Source: Bacteroidetes bacterium 4572_128 | Lineage (GTDB): Bacteria; Bacteroidota; Bacteroidia; Bacteroidales; 4572-128 | DNA: 39,552 bases | Assembly (NCBI GenBank): GCA_002084355.1 | Contig: NBLL01000024.1 | Location: 2,041 to 41,592 of the forward strand | Direction: 5' to 3' | In this document: positions 9,560 through 17,487 of the stretch, piece by piece | How the letters are laid out: every line of letters starts with the position of its first letter | How positions within the stretch are numbered: the stretch's first letter is position 1 | Notes under the pieces: generated by a model | Databases searched by the model: none | Told to the model about the DNA's origin: nothing | What the model saw: only the letters and a program-made list of their open reading frames with translations | Position numbers and translations under genes: made by a program

Positions 9560-10201
9560 ATGGGGAAAAATAAATTAAAATTATATTCTATCATCAAAAC
9601 ATTTCCTAATGTTTTAGAATTTCCTATTGAAAAAGATTTTTTAAATAAATGTTTTTATTTGAAATCAAAATGGAATAAAGAGTTTTTCAAAAATGAAAAT
9701 CAAATTATTTTGGAGCTTGCTTGTGGAAAAGGTGAATATTCAATAGGAATGGGGGAAAAATATCCAAAAAAAAATTTTATTGGAATAGATATAAAAGGAG
9801 CAAGAATATGTAAAGGTGCTTTAATTTCTATAGAAAAAAATTTGAAAAATATTTGTTTTTTGAGGACAAAAATAGAAAGAATTGAAAATGTCTTTTCAAA
9901 AAACGAAATCCATGAAATATGGATAACATTTCCTGATCCACAACTAAAAAAACCAAAAAAAAGTAAAACATTTTTATCAAAAAATGGAACGATAAATTTA
10001 AAAACTGATAATAAAGTTTTTTACGAATTTACTTTAGAAATGATAAAAATTAATAAATTGAATTTAATTTATCATACAGAAAATCTATATAATACAGAAA
10101 ATTTAAAATTTTTAGAAATTTTAAAAGAAATTCAAACTTACTACGAAAAAAAATTTTTGAAAGAAAATAAAAATATTTTTTATATTAAATTTTCTTTCTA
10201 A
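9560..10201 (+). CDS. trmB: tRNA (guanine-N7-)-methyltransferase with a short in-frame deletion
   Basis: SAM-dependent enzyme forming m7G46 in the tRNA variable loop. I chose the ATG at 9560 (MGKNKLKLY, the conserved Bacteroidota N terminus) over an upstream TTG at 9542. Visible motifs are KWNKEFF, ILELACGKGEYSIGM (SAM loop), FIGIDIKGAR, EIWITFPDPQLKKP and INLKTDNKVFYEF. Between FPDPQLKKPKK and KTFLSKNGTINLKTD the family carries a conserved block of the form RLT-P-FL--Y of about 11-12 residues; here it is absent without a frameshift (near 9955-9963). The block sits next to the substrate site, so activity is doubtful. The gene ends 4 bases inside the convergent DUF4831 gene, sharing a hairpin with it. 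Confidence 0.85.
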   Translation: MGKNKLKLYSIIKTFPNVLEFPIEKDFLNKCFYLKSKWNKEFFKNENQIILELACGKGEYSIGMGEKYPKKNFIGIDIKGARICKGALISIEKNLKNICFLRTKIERIENVFSKNEIHEIWITFPDPQLKKPKKSKTFLSKNGTINLKTDNKVFYEFTLEMIKINKLNLIYHTENLYNTENLKFLEILKEIQTYYEKKFLKENKNIFYIKFSF

Positions 10202-11318
10202 AAGAATAAGTGATGATTTTTCAAAAAATCATCACTTATTTTATAAATTTTTTTTAACATACCTGTTTTTTCGTAAAATTCCACTGCCGTTTTTTTATTT
10301 AAAATTTTCGACGGCAAAACCAAAGTAATGCCATATTGAGAAACAGAGATTTTTTTATTAGCAAGTAATTTTTCATTATCCCAAATCCTAACTTCGCCTT
10401 CTTCTGGAAAACGGTAAACTATACCGTTTTTTGTCTTATAATTTTCTTCGTATTTTTGTTTCAAAAAATAAATTTTATTATTTTTTAAAACTTCTATTTC
10501 TATAGGAACACCATTTTCATTTAAATCTCTTTCTATACCACGAATATCAGAAAATAAAAATAAACTTGTTTTTGTTGAATCTTCTAAACTTGGTGTAAAA
10601 TAAAAAACTTCTTTTTTTTCTTCTCTTTACCATTAGGTAATTTATCATATTTTGCCGCTTGCAATTTAAAGCGTCTTTTTCTTAATTTGGTGATAAATTT
10701 TGCCGCTTCTTCAGCTTGCTCTTTTAAGGATTTTATTTTAATATGCTTTTTTTGTATTGGGACTTTAACGAAAGAAGTATCTTTTCTAACTTTTTTCATT
10801 ACAGTTTCTTTTTTTTCCTCAGAGTTCTTTTTTATATTTAAATTTCCATAGCTTAAATATTTTTCTTCTTTTTTCAAAAGATTTATATTTGTTTCTTCAT
10901 TATTGGGACATTTAGAAAAATCAGAATTTAAACCTACAATTATTCCTTTTTCATTTAAATTTAAAAATTTTCCAGAATTATTATTTCCATTTACTTTTAA
11001 AACGTAAAAATGTTGTGGATCAGCTTCAGATACTGTGCTAATTTTAATATTTGCCATTTGCCACATTTCACTGTCTTTTAGAATAACATTTTTCAAACCA
11101 AGATATTTTTCTGAAAAATCAGAAAAAACACCTTTTTTATTGATTGTTTTCAAAGCAATTACTTCTAACTTTACAACTGTTTGCGGAAGAGCATAAATCA
11201 AAGATTGTTCATTTATTTTTTTTACACCTTTTAAATTAGTAACTTTTATAATTCGACAACTGTTAAATGATAAAACAGAAAAAAATAATAAAATGATAAA
11301 AATTAATGCTTTTTTCAT
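10198..11318 (-). pseudogene. DUF4831 family lipoprotein, broken by an internal deletion
   Basis: The reading from 11318 gives a lipoprotein signal (SFNSC, Cys21), then the DUF4831 signature YALPQTVVKLEV, FSEKYLGL, ISTVSEADPQHFYVL and KLRKRRFKLQAAKYDKLPNG. The same family continues in another frame from ~10605 to the stop at 10198: EVFYFTPSLEDSTK, LFSDIRGIERDLNENGVPI, KNGIVYRFPEEGEVRIW, VSQYGITLVLPS, FYEKTGMLKKI. At the join (10605-10625, an A-rich stretch) DKLPNGKE runs directly into KEVFYFTP. Related proteins have about 30 residues there (an E-LN-LE--Y--LF-G type helix), so this is a deletion plus frameshift. Function of the family is unknown; surface or periplasmic location is expected. 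The 3' end overlaps trmB by 4 bases. Confidence 0.82.
10203..10241. terminator. Bidirectional hairpin shared by trmB and the DUF4831 gene
   Basis: AATAAGTGATGATTTTT pairs with AAATCATCACTTATT around a short A-rich loop. The stem begins just after the trmB stop and encodes the last residues of the convergent DUF4831 gene (SDDFLKNHHLFF), so one hairpin serves both directions. Confidence 0.75.
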
Positions 11319-11329
11319 AAAAACTTTTT

Positions 11330-11653
11330 TTAAAAAATAATATTTGGAAAATAATCTGTAATCATATAAAAAATAATTATTAACAAAAATATATTTGTTA
11401 TAATAATTATTGGTCTTCTGAGAGATTTTTTTTCATTTTGATACGAATCTCTGTGCATACGTTGTCGCATTTTTCCTCTATATATTTTTTTTTTAGAAAA
11501 TTCTTCTTCTAAATTTTTCATTCGCTTTTCTAAGTCTTCTTTTTGTTCATCGTAAAAGACTGGAGAATAATTAAATACCTTATATTTAGGTATTTTAAAC
11601 ATATTTGAAATCATATTCAAAAAATTTTTTACAAAAATAATTTTTTTTTTCAA
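11330..11653 (-). CDS. Small conserved Bacteroidota membrane protein of unknown function
   Basis: Up to 107 residues. The real start is probably the ATG near 11602 (MFKIPKYKVFNYSPVFYDE), because relatives begin with a -K-F-Y-PR/VYYDE motif; the upstream residues look like extra sequence. Then come a charged helical stretch (QKEDLEKRMKNLEEEFSKKK), a basic region (RGKMRQRMHRDSYQNEKKS) and one C-terminal transmembrane helix (IIIITNIFLLIIIFYMITDY). Homologues are widely conserved in Bacteroidota and sometimes mislabelled riboflavin synthase subunit; I know of no established function. It ends 11 bases before the DUF4831 gene, so the two are probably co-transcribed, and it faces the ytxH-like gene across a 65-base divergent gap. 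Confidence 0.6.
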   Translation of the reverse strand: MKKKIIFVKNFLNMISNMFKIPKYKVFNYSPVFYDEQKEDLEKRMKNLEEEFSKKKIYRGKMRQRMHRDSYQNEKKSLRRPIIIITNIFLLIIIFYMITDYFPNIIF

Positions 11654-11680
11654 AAAAACTTTTTTTTTGAAAAAAAAAAT

Positions 11681-11688
11681 TATCTTTG
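11681..11688 (+). promoter_or_regulatory. Likely -7 promoter box (TATCTTTG) of the ytxH-like gene
   Basis: An exact match to the Bacteroidota TAnnTTTG element, 30 bases before the ATG at 11719, in an otherwise featureless A/T background. A TTTG at 11666-11669 is too close to be a normal -33 element. Confidence 0.5.
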
Positions 11689-11718
11689 CAAAAAATTATA
11701 TATTAATAATAAATAATT

Positions 11719-11998
11719 ATGGCAAATAATAGCAGTAATATTTTTTTTGCAGCTCTTTCTGGAGCAGTTGTTGGGACAGTAATTGGTCTTTTATTCGCAC
11801 CAAAAACAGGTGAAGATACTCGTAGAGTACTTATAAATAAAAAAGGTGAAGTATTAAATATTATGAATAAAAAAATTGATGTGTTAAAAGAATCTCATCA
11901 AAAGTTATGCGAAGGTAAAATTTAAAGAAAAGCATGAAGCAATGAAAATTAAAAAAGAAGATAAAAAAGTTGAAGAAAATGATGTAGAAGCTATTTAG
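11719..11998 (+). pseudogene. YtxH-like protein, frame broken near 11915
   Basis: YtxH-family proteins are small, poorly understood, membrane-tethered proteins with a glycine-rich helix and a coiled-coil tail. The first 68 residues show the helix and signature AALSGAVVGTVIGLLFAPKTGEDTRR followed by a helical tail, and stop at 11925 (CEGKI). A coding-like continuation in another frame runs VKFKEKHEAMKIKKEDKKVEE to ENDVEAI and a stop at 11998. The join lies in GCGAAGGTAAAATTTAAAG (11909-11927). By analogy with the other broken genes a deletion is likely, but this family's tail is too variable to show how much is missing; a simple indel is also possible. Confidence 0.65.
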
Positions 11999-12031
11999 TT
12001 TATACGATTATTTTCCTTTTATATAATATTA

Positions 12032-12063
12032 AAAAATACCGTTTTTTGAAAACGGTATTTTTT
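12032..12063 (+). terminator. Hairpin terminator after the ytxH-like gene
   Basis: AAATACCGTTTT (12034-12045) pairs with AAAACGGTATTT (12049-12060) and is followed by a T-run, 35 bases after the stop at 11998. Confidence 0.8.
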
Positions 12064-12082
12064 TTAATAATATTAAAATATT

Positions 12083-12457
12083 ATGAAAAAAAAAATTCAA
12101 AATTTTATTAGGAATATTTTATTTTTAAATTTAATTATAATTATATTATCTTTTTTAATTTTTAAATTTACAAAAATTGGAGATTTTTATTTGTCAATAT
12201 TTCCGATTTTATTGTTTTTTTTTAATATAATAACAATTATTTTTCATTATTTTCAAATTACGGGAAAAGAAAAAAAATTTTTTCAAAAATTTATGCTGAC
12301 AAGCACCATAAAATTATTTATTTTTTTGATTTTTTTAATTGTTTATGTTTTTTTAAATAAAGAAAATGCTATTCCATTTATTGTTTTTTACTTAATTTTA
12401 TATTTTATTTTTCAAATTTTTGAAATAATTTCTCTTTTAAAAGCATTTAAAAAATAA
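12083..12457 (+). CDS. Four-helix membrane protein, DUF6168-like (usual neighbour of atpB)
   Basis: 124 residues with four hydrophobic helices at about 10-30, 36-56, 72-92 and 97-118. The stretch STIKLFIFLIFLIVYVFLNK, followed by ENAIPFIVFYLILY, resembles the DUF6168 proteins found in Bacteroidota between the AtpI/AtpZ gene and atpB of the F0F1 ATP synthase operon. Assignment rests on length, topology and this motif. Here no atp gene follows: the next 360 bases are repeats and a mini inverted-repeat element, then an unrelated gene on the other strand. Role unknown; an accessory to F0 assembly is inference from usual context. Confidence 0.6.
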   Translation: MKKKIQNFIRNILFLNLIIIILSFLIFKFTKIGDFYLSIFPILLFFFNIITIIFHYFQITGKEKKFFQKFMLTSTIKLFIFLIFLIVYVFLNKENAIPFIVFYLILYFIFQIFEIISLLKAFKK

Positions 12458-12818
12458 ATATTTTTCCAAAAAAATAATTTTTTTTAATTTTTTTTTGAAA
12501 TCATCTTTTTTTTTTAATTCTAATCTCCATATTTTTAAAAACTTTTTCAAAAAAAACGCCAATTTTTTTACGAATTTTATAATTAAAAAAAAATTTTTTG
12601 GCTCTTCTAACCGTTTTGTGGAGGGGAATTTTTCACAATAAAATTGTGAAAAATTTGTGTTTTTTATCAAAAAATTTCATTACAAATTACCATTAAAATA
12701 TTAATAATCAATAACTTACATATGATACAACGAAATTATTGTGGACGATGAATCATTTTGTTTTTATTTTTAATAAAAAAAATATTTTATTTCACAAAAA
12801 AGTTAGAAGAACCACAAA
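12458..12818. other. Gene-free stretch with repeat units and an inverted-repeat element
   Basis: It holds a single copy of the intergenic repeat (TTTCAAAAAAAACGCCAA near 12545, followed by TTTTTTTACGAATTTTATAA) and then the inverted-repeat element at 12600-12813. The minus-strand reading frame across part of it is a composition artefact. No other feature was recognised. Confidence 0.6.
12600..12813. mobile_element. Mini inverted-repeat element, copy 2
   Basis: The left end GGCTCTTCTAACCGTTTTGT (12600-12619) matches the reverse complement of 12794-12813 (GGTTCTTCTAACTTTTTTGT) at 17 of 20 bases. Just inside the left end is GGAGG and an internal hairpin, TTTTTCACAAT (12629-12639) with ATTGTGAAAAA (12643-12653). 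The arm core AAC-(K)TTTTGTGGAG is shared with the element at 4041-4173. The element ends 6 bases before the stop of the convergent repeat-protein gene. It has no coding capacity and no obvious short target duplication. Confidence 0.55.
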
Positions 12819-14633
12819 TTATTCATTTTCTATGGAAAATTCTATAGATTTTATTTTTGAATAATTCCCTAAATAATCTAAAGCTCTCATTTCTATAATA
12901 TAATCTCTACCTTTTTTAAATTCTGAAATATATTTTTTATAAATTTCTTCTTTTGCACCATTAATAGAATAGTAAATTTTAGAAAAACCAACACTTTTAT
13001 CCGTTGCCGACAAAAACAAAATTACATAATCCGAATAAACATCAACACTTTTAGTTTCTGTTGTTTTTTTTCCAATTGGCAAAGTGCTAAATCTTTCATA
13101 AACATCTGGACCTGTGTTATCTGTAACAAAAAAGAAATCATCTGTATTACTATTTTCTACATTATCAAAACCTTTATAATTTACTTTATGAAGTCCTTCT
13201 CCTTTACTTTCTATATGAAATTTCCCATTATAATTTTTATGTTTTTCTCCGTCAATTCCATAAGTAATATACTGCACACCAGATTCTTTATCTATAGCAT
13301 TTAATTTTATCATTGTTTTATTAGAAATAAAAATAGTATCTCTTGTTTTAAAAAAAGCACCTTCGAAAGAATATTTCATTTTTGGACCCGTTAAATCTAC
13401 ATAAGTAAGTCTATTATTTGTAGAGATTATAGAATTATCATTATTTTTATTTTCATGACTTTTACGACTGGAATTATTTACAAAATCAACAGCATAATAT
13501 TTTATATTAAAATTTCCAGATTTTGTTGGCAAATAAAAAGGTTTTTCATATATTTGATATTCTTTTCCACCCAAAGAATAATAAATTTCTCTTAAACCAG
13601 CCTTATTATCAACAGCATTAATTTTAAATTTTGTTCTTCCTGATGAATATCCAACTCCATTTGCAAAGAATTTATTTCCAATTACTTCATCTAAAGTTTT
13701 TGGTGGTGATTTATCTAAAAAGAAATTGAAAATTTTAATTTTTTCTTCGTTTTCAACATTATCAATACTATAATATTTTATTTTATGATTACCTTCGCTT
13801 AAATGTTCTAAATTAAAAGGATAACGATAAAAATGTTTCTTCTTATTATCGTCTATTTGATAATAAATATATTTTACTCCAGAAATTTTATCTTCTGCTC
13901 TTAATATAATTTTTGTCCTTCCGGAAATTATATTTTCTTTTTGGTCTCCTTGTAAATTCAATTTTGTAATTGGAGGACTTATATCCAAAATAAATTTTAG
14001 AGTTTTTGTTATTTCAACATTTCCAACATTATCAACAGCATAAAATTTATAAAAATATTCTATTTCATCATGATCAACTTTTATAGAATTTTCATAAATT
14101 TTAAAATTTTTTTTTTCTTCTGAAATATAAATATTTTCTACTCCGGAAGTTTCATCTTTTTTTACAACTTTTTTTTTAGAATCTTTTGCTATTAATTTAA
14201 TTTCTGTATTTTTTCCACAATACAAAACATTATCTTTCTTATGAGTTACACTTTTTCCAAAATCAATATTTATATGAGGTGCTTCACTATCAGCAAAAAT
14301 ATTAAAAACTATATCTTGTTCTGGAATAACAGTAGTTTTTGTTTTTTTATCTACTGCAGAAGGAGAACGAACAGTATTCCAACCTTCGGTATCAAAATAC
14401 ATTGGATTTGCATATTCCGGAGTAGATTCACTATTTAAAAGTTTTGGATTTTCTTTCTTATCTGTAGAAATCCATAAATATACAGGTAAATCTTTATTAA
14501 TAAACATACGTCCATCTTCTCTAAGATAAATTTTTTTTTTATGCTCTAGTTTTTTTTGTGCTTTTGCAGAAAAAAAATTGCTGAAAAATATTAAAATAAA
14601 AAGAAAACTTATTGCTAAAATTTTATTATACAT
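12819..14633 (-). CDS. Secreted repeat protein with OmpL47/Ig-like beta domains
   Basis: About 604 residues from the ATG at 14633, chosen because it puts a clean signal peptide (MYNKILAISFLFILIFFSN ... AKAQ) at the N terminus. After it comes a segment with LREDGRMFINKDLPVYLWIS, then at least five repeats of ~90 residues with the pattern A-D--SGV--IYY-I-----YK-P ... G-H-IKYY-VDNV-N ... D-SPP/TGP (for example AEDKISGVKYIYYQI, AVDNKAGLREIYYSL, AIDKESGVQYITYGI, ATDKSVGFSKIYYSI). These resemble the OmpL47-type beta domains seen in bacterial surface proteins. No sorting domain or lipobox is visible, so periplasmic or outer-surface location is open. Ligand unknown. It is divergent from siaB, with 167 bases between starts. 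Confidence 0.75.
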   Translation of the reverse strand: MYNKILAISFLFILIFFSNFFSAKAQKKLEHKKKIYLREDGRMFINKDLPVYLWISTDKKENPKLLNSESTPEYANPMYFDTEGWNTVRSPSAVDKKTKTTVIPEQDIVFNIFADSEAPHINIDFGKSVTHKKDNVLYCGKNTEIKLIAKDSKKKVVKKDETSGVENIYISEEKKNFKIYENSIKVDHDEIEYFYKFYAVDNVGNVEITKTLKFILDISPPITKLNLQGDQKENIISGRTKIILRAEDKISGVKYIYYQIDDNKKKHFYRYPFNLEHLSEGNHKIKYYSIDNVENEEKIKIFNFFLDKSPPKTLDEVIGNKFFANGVGYSSGRTKFKINAVDNKAGLREIYYSLGGKEYQIYEKPFYLPTKSGNFNIKYYAVDFVNNSSRKSHENKNNDNSIISTNNRLTYVDLTGPKMKYSFEGAFFKTRDTIFISNKTMIKLNAIDKESGVQYITYGIDGEKHKNYNGKFHIESKGEGLHKVNYKGFDNVENSNTDDFFFVTDNTGPDVYERFSTLPIGKKTTETKSVDVYSDYVILFLSATDKSVGFSKIYYSINGAKEEIYKKYISEFKKGRDYIIEMRALDYLGNYSKIKSIEFSIENE

Positions 14634-14800
14634 AATTTTATATTTAAAATTTTTTTCAAAAAAAAGCATTTTTTTTTTTAATTAAAAAAAAAAATATTAT
14701 TTGTATTTTAATTTATTATTTTTAATATTGAAATTAAAAAGAATTAAAAATTAATTTTTAATTAGCACATTATTTGTGTTTTTATAAAAAAAAATTTATT

Positions 14801-15346
14801 ATGAGTTTGAAAAAAAAGATAAACTTATTTAGTTTTCGTTCTATTCTTGAGGAAAATGTAATTATATCCTATAAAGGTCCTTTTGATAGGCATATTTTAT
14901 TTGTTATTGGTGATTATATCAAAACAACCATTGGAAAGAATTCTAAGGCAAGTAAAAAAATTTTTAATATTTTTATAGAGTTGGCACAAAATATTTCTTA
15001 TTATTCTGCGGAAATTAATAAATTGGATGAGAAAAAAGAAATAGGCGTTGGAACTTTAGTAATAGGAGATCATAAAAATTATTACACTTTTAGAACAGGA
15101 AATGTTGTAAAAAAAAATGATATTATTCCTATAATAAATAAATGTGAATTGATAAATTCTCTCGACAGAGATTCTTTAAGGAAATTTAAAAGAGAACAAA
15201 GAGCCTTACCGCCAAGTGAAAATGACGGCGCACATATTGGCTTAATTAAAGTAGCTTTAACTTCGTCAAACCCTTTAGATTTTCAAATAACAAATATAGA
15301 TGATGATTTTTCTTATTTTTCTATTTCTGTAAAAATAAATAAATAA
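14801..15346 (+). CDS. siaB: SiaB family protein kinase (DUF6272)
   Basis: About 181 residues from the ATG at 14801; an upstream in-frame TTG at 14774 is less likely. The fold is GHKL-like, related to anti-sigma serine kinases: NIFIELAQNISYYSAE is the N-box region (Glu, Asn), GVGTLVIGDH and RTGNVVKKNDI follow, and ENDGAHIGLIKVALTS is the glycine-containing ATP lid. In Pseudomonas SiaB phosphorylates SiaC and SiaA reverses this, controlling the diguanylate cyclase SiaD and aggregation. Here siaC follows 17 bases later on the same strand, so a kinase/substrate pair is clear. The phosphatase and cyclase genes are not in the window. Undamaged. Confidence 0.85.
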   Translation: MSLKKKINLFSFRSILEENVIISYKGPFDRHILFVIGDYIKTTIGKNSKASKKIFNIFIELAQNISYYSAEINKLDEKKEIGVGTLVIGDHKNYYTFRTGNVVKKNDIIPIINKCELINSLDRDSLRKFKREQRALPPSENDGAHIGLIKVALTSSNPLDFQITNIDDDFSYFSISVKINK

Positions 15347-15363
15347 TATTAAAAAATTAAAAA

Positions 15364-15747
15364 ATGGAAAGTTTAAAAATAGAAGGTTCGCACGGTGCTT
15401 TTTTTGTACCATTTGTTGATTTTAATGCTAATTCTGGAAGATGTGAATTATCTGGTGAATCATACCTGGAAAACACTTCTGAATTTTATGACAAATTATT
15501 AGAATGGTTAGAAACCTATATGGAAAATATTAAAAAACCTATATATTTTAATATTAAATTGACTTATTTTAATACGAGTTCGTCAAGGGCTATATTAGAT
15601 ATTTTAAATCTTTTAAAATCTTATGAAGATGATGGAGGACAAATTCGTGTTAATTGGTATTACGAAGAAGATGATTTAGATATGGAAGAGGAAATAGAAG
15701 ATTATATATTTGATACAGATTTAGATATTAATAAAAAAGCATTTTAA
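15364..15747 (+). CDS. siaC: SiaC family regulatory phosphoprotein (DUF1987)
   Basis: 127 residues, an acidic STAS-like switch protein. Typical features are the N-terminal LKIEGSHGAFFVPFVDFNANSGRCELSGE (split, residues 4-32), YLENTSEFYD, the phosphoacceptor region IKLTYFNTSSSRAILDIL around residue ~72, and the acidic tail. In Pseudomonas the unphosphorylated form binds and activates the diguanylate cyclase SiaD; phosphorylation by SiaB releases it. Co-transcription with siaB is expected from the 17-base gap. In Bacteroidota, where SiaD-type cyclases are often absent, the target is not known. Complete. Confidence 0.88.
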   Translation: MESLKIEGSHGAFFVPFVDFNANSGRCELSGESYLENTSEFYDKLLEWLETYMENIKKPIYFNIKLTYFNTSSSRAILDILNLLKSYEDDGGQIRVNWYYEEDDLDMEEEIEDYIFDTDLDINKKAF

Positions 15748-15761
15748 TAAAATGCTTTTTT
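15733..15761. terminator. Bidirectional hairpin between siaC and the AI-2E permease gene
   Basis: GCATTTTA (15739-15746) pairs with TAAAATGC (15748-15755), flanked by an A-run on the left and a T-run on the right. The stem includes the last codons and the stop of siaC and lies 6 bases before the stop of the convergent permease gene. Confidence 0.8.
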
Positions 15762-15766
15762 TATAA

Positions 15767-16783
15767 TTATTTTTCTTTTGTTGTTATAATTAAAAATCTA
15801 CGATAATAGCTTAACAATAAGTAAGTTAATGGTAATGCTATTAATAAACCAAGCATTCCTAATAATTTAATTTGAACTACAGCAAAAATTAAAATAACCA
15901 TAGAAATAACCATCCAAAAATTAGAATTTGTTTCCAGAGAATATATTAAAGCAAAAAAAGTTGCCGGAAGTAGACCTATAATTTGTAAATAAGGAATCAT
16001 ATTTAACATCCCTATAAAAAGTCCGAGTAAAATACTCATAGGAAGACCAATAATTGTAAAACCTATTGCAAATAAAATTCCAACTAAAAAAGCTACTAAT
16101 GACTGAGCACGAAAATAATTGTTCATAGCAATTTCAAAATCATGAACTATCTCAAGAACAATCTTTTCATAAGATGGAGGAATTAATTTTTTCCAAGATT
16201 GCAAAAAATTATTATAATCAACAAGTAAAAAAATAAGGTAAAGTAAAATAATAAATAATCCAGAAAAACCAATTATTATATTTAAAGTGCCAGAAAAAAC
16301 TCCCCAAACACCGGGCAAAATTTTTTCAAAAGTTGTATTTAATAATTCTGTAATTTTATCTGCGTCAAAAAATGAAATTACTTCTTCTCTTTGTGCAAAG
16401 TCTTTAATATATTCCGAAAAACCCTCAGGAAAATAATCAGCTATTTTTTTATCCAGACCTGTTTCGTTCACAAGATGTTTTAATAAAATTCCCATATGTT
16501 TAACTTCGTCAATAATCATAGGAATAATTACAAAACCAAAACTTGTTAAAATAAACAAAACAATTAATAAACTAGCAAGAACAGAAACAACTCTGTTTCT
16601 AAAAAATTTTTGCGTAAAATTTACAAAAGGATTTAGAATATAAGAAATTAATAAAGCTATTGCAAAGGGAATTAAAACACTGCTAAGATATCCAAGTAAG
16701 CTAAGAATTCCCCAAATTAATGAAATGGCAATTAATAAACGAACAAAACGGTCAAAAGTAATCTTTTCTGTTATTAAACTCAT
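15767..16783 (-). CDS. AI-2E/PerM family permease with in-frame deletion of a conserved helix
   Basis: 338 residues, below the ~365-370 usual for this family of inner-membrane transporters (proposed substrates include autoinducer-2 and ions; this member's is unknown). Several transmembrane helices are visible at the N terminus (RLLIAISLIWGILSLLGYL, VLIPFAIALLISYILNPFVN), then an amphipathic middle region, and FRAQSLVAFLVGILFAIG, GLPMSILLGLFIGMLNMIPY, KLLGMLGLLIALPLTYLLL. Near 15870, FAVVQ is joined directly to IKLLGMLG. Relatives have about 30 residues between, including P-IMGK--GLNPAIILLSLSIWG, one of the most conserved parts of the family. The frame is kept, so a shortened protein could be made, but one membrane pass is lost, which would invert the C terminus. 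Confidence 0.88.
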   Translation of the reverse strand: MSLITEKITFDRFVRLLIAISLIWGILSLLGYLSSVLIPFAIALLISYILNPFVNFTQKFFRNRVVSVLASLLIVLFILTSFGFVIIPMIIDEVKHMGILLKHLVNETGLDKKIADYFPEGFSEYIKDFAQREEVISFFDADKITELLNTTFEKILPGVWGVFSGTLNIIIGFSGLFIILLYLIFLLVDYNNFLQSWKKLIPPSYEKIVLEIVHDFEIAMNNYFRAQSLVAFLVGILFAIGFTIIGLPMSILLGLFIGMLNMIPYLQIIGLLPATFFALIYSLETNSNFWMVISMVILIFAVVQIKLLGMLGLLIALPLTYLLLSYYRRFLIITTKEK

Positions 16784-16866
16784 TATATGATAAATTAAAG
16801 TTATAATTTCTTTTAATAATTTGCAATTTTATATAAAAAAAAATGTAAAATAATTATTAAAAAAAA

Positions 16867-17400
16867 TTATATAGAAAATATATTTATTTTTTTTAAATTT
16901 TGTTCTAATTTTAATAATCGCTTTTTTATTACCATTCCACCTCCATATCCAATAAGCTTACCATTAGAACCAATAATGCGATGACATGGAATAATGATAC
17001 CAATAGAATTTGCAGCATTTGCATTAGCTACAGCTCTGACAGCTTTTTCATTATTTATGGATTTTGATAATTCTAAATATGTTGAAATGCTTCCGTAAGG
17101 AATTTTTATTAATTTATTCCATACATTTTTTTGAAAATCTGTTCCAAGTATTAAAATAGGAATATCAAATTTTTTTCTTTTTTTATTAAAATATTCATCA
17201 AGTTGAATTCTTGTTTGTCTCAAAATATTATCATCTTGCTCAACAAATTCAGCTTTGAGACTTTTTTTTATCCTATTATCAACCGTTTTTCGCATTTTCC
17301 TATACCTAAAATCCATTAAACACAGCTTATTATCGAATGAACCAATAATAAATTCTCCATATTTTGTATTATAATATTGTATATTTATTTTATTCTTCAT
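16867..17400 (-). CDS. ogt: Methylated-DNA-[protein]-cysteine S-methyltransferase
   Basis: Suicide repair enzyme that takes the alkyl group from O6-methylguanine onto its own cysteine. 177 residues, usual length. An N-terminal ribonuclease-like domain (residues ~5-80) precedes the DNA-binding domain: FQKNVWNKLIKIPYGSISTY, then the recognition helix VRAVANANAANSI and the active site IIPCHRII with Cys139, followed by IGYGGGMVIKKRLLKLE. All expected parts are present and in one frame. Located 83 bases upstream of the AI-2E permease on the same strand; co-transcription is possible. The symbol follows the Ogt/MGMT class and cannot be separated from other class I members by sequence reading alone. 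Confidence 0.92.
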   Translation of the reverse strand: MKNKINIQYYNTKYGEFIIGSFDNKLCLMDFRYRKMRKTVDNRIKKSLKAEFVEQDDNILRQTRIQLDEYFNKKRKKFDIPILILGTDFQKNVWNKLIKIPYGSISTYLELSKSINNEKAVRAVANANAANSIGIIIPCHRIIGSNGKLIGYGGGMVIKKRLLKLEQNLKKINIFSI

Positions 17401-17487
17401 TTTTATTTTTTTACAAAATTGATTTTTTTTTATTAAAATTTAAAAAAAAATACGTTTTTTGAAAAAAATTTTTTTAATAAAAAAAAT

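Noticed and set aside
12437-12670. Minus-strand open frame of 77 codons
   Set aside because: It spans a repeat unit and one arm of the inverted-repeat element and is lysine/phenylalanine-rich only because of composition.
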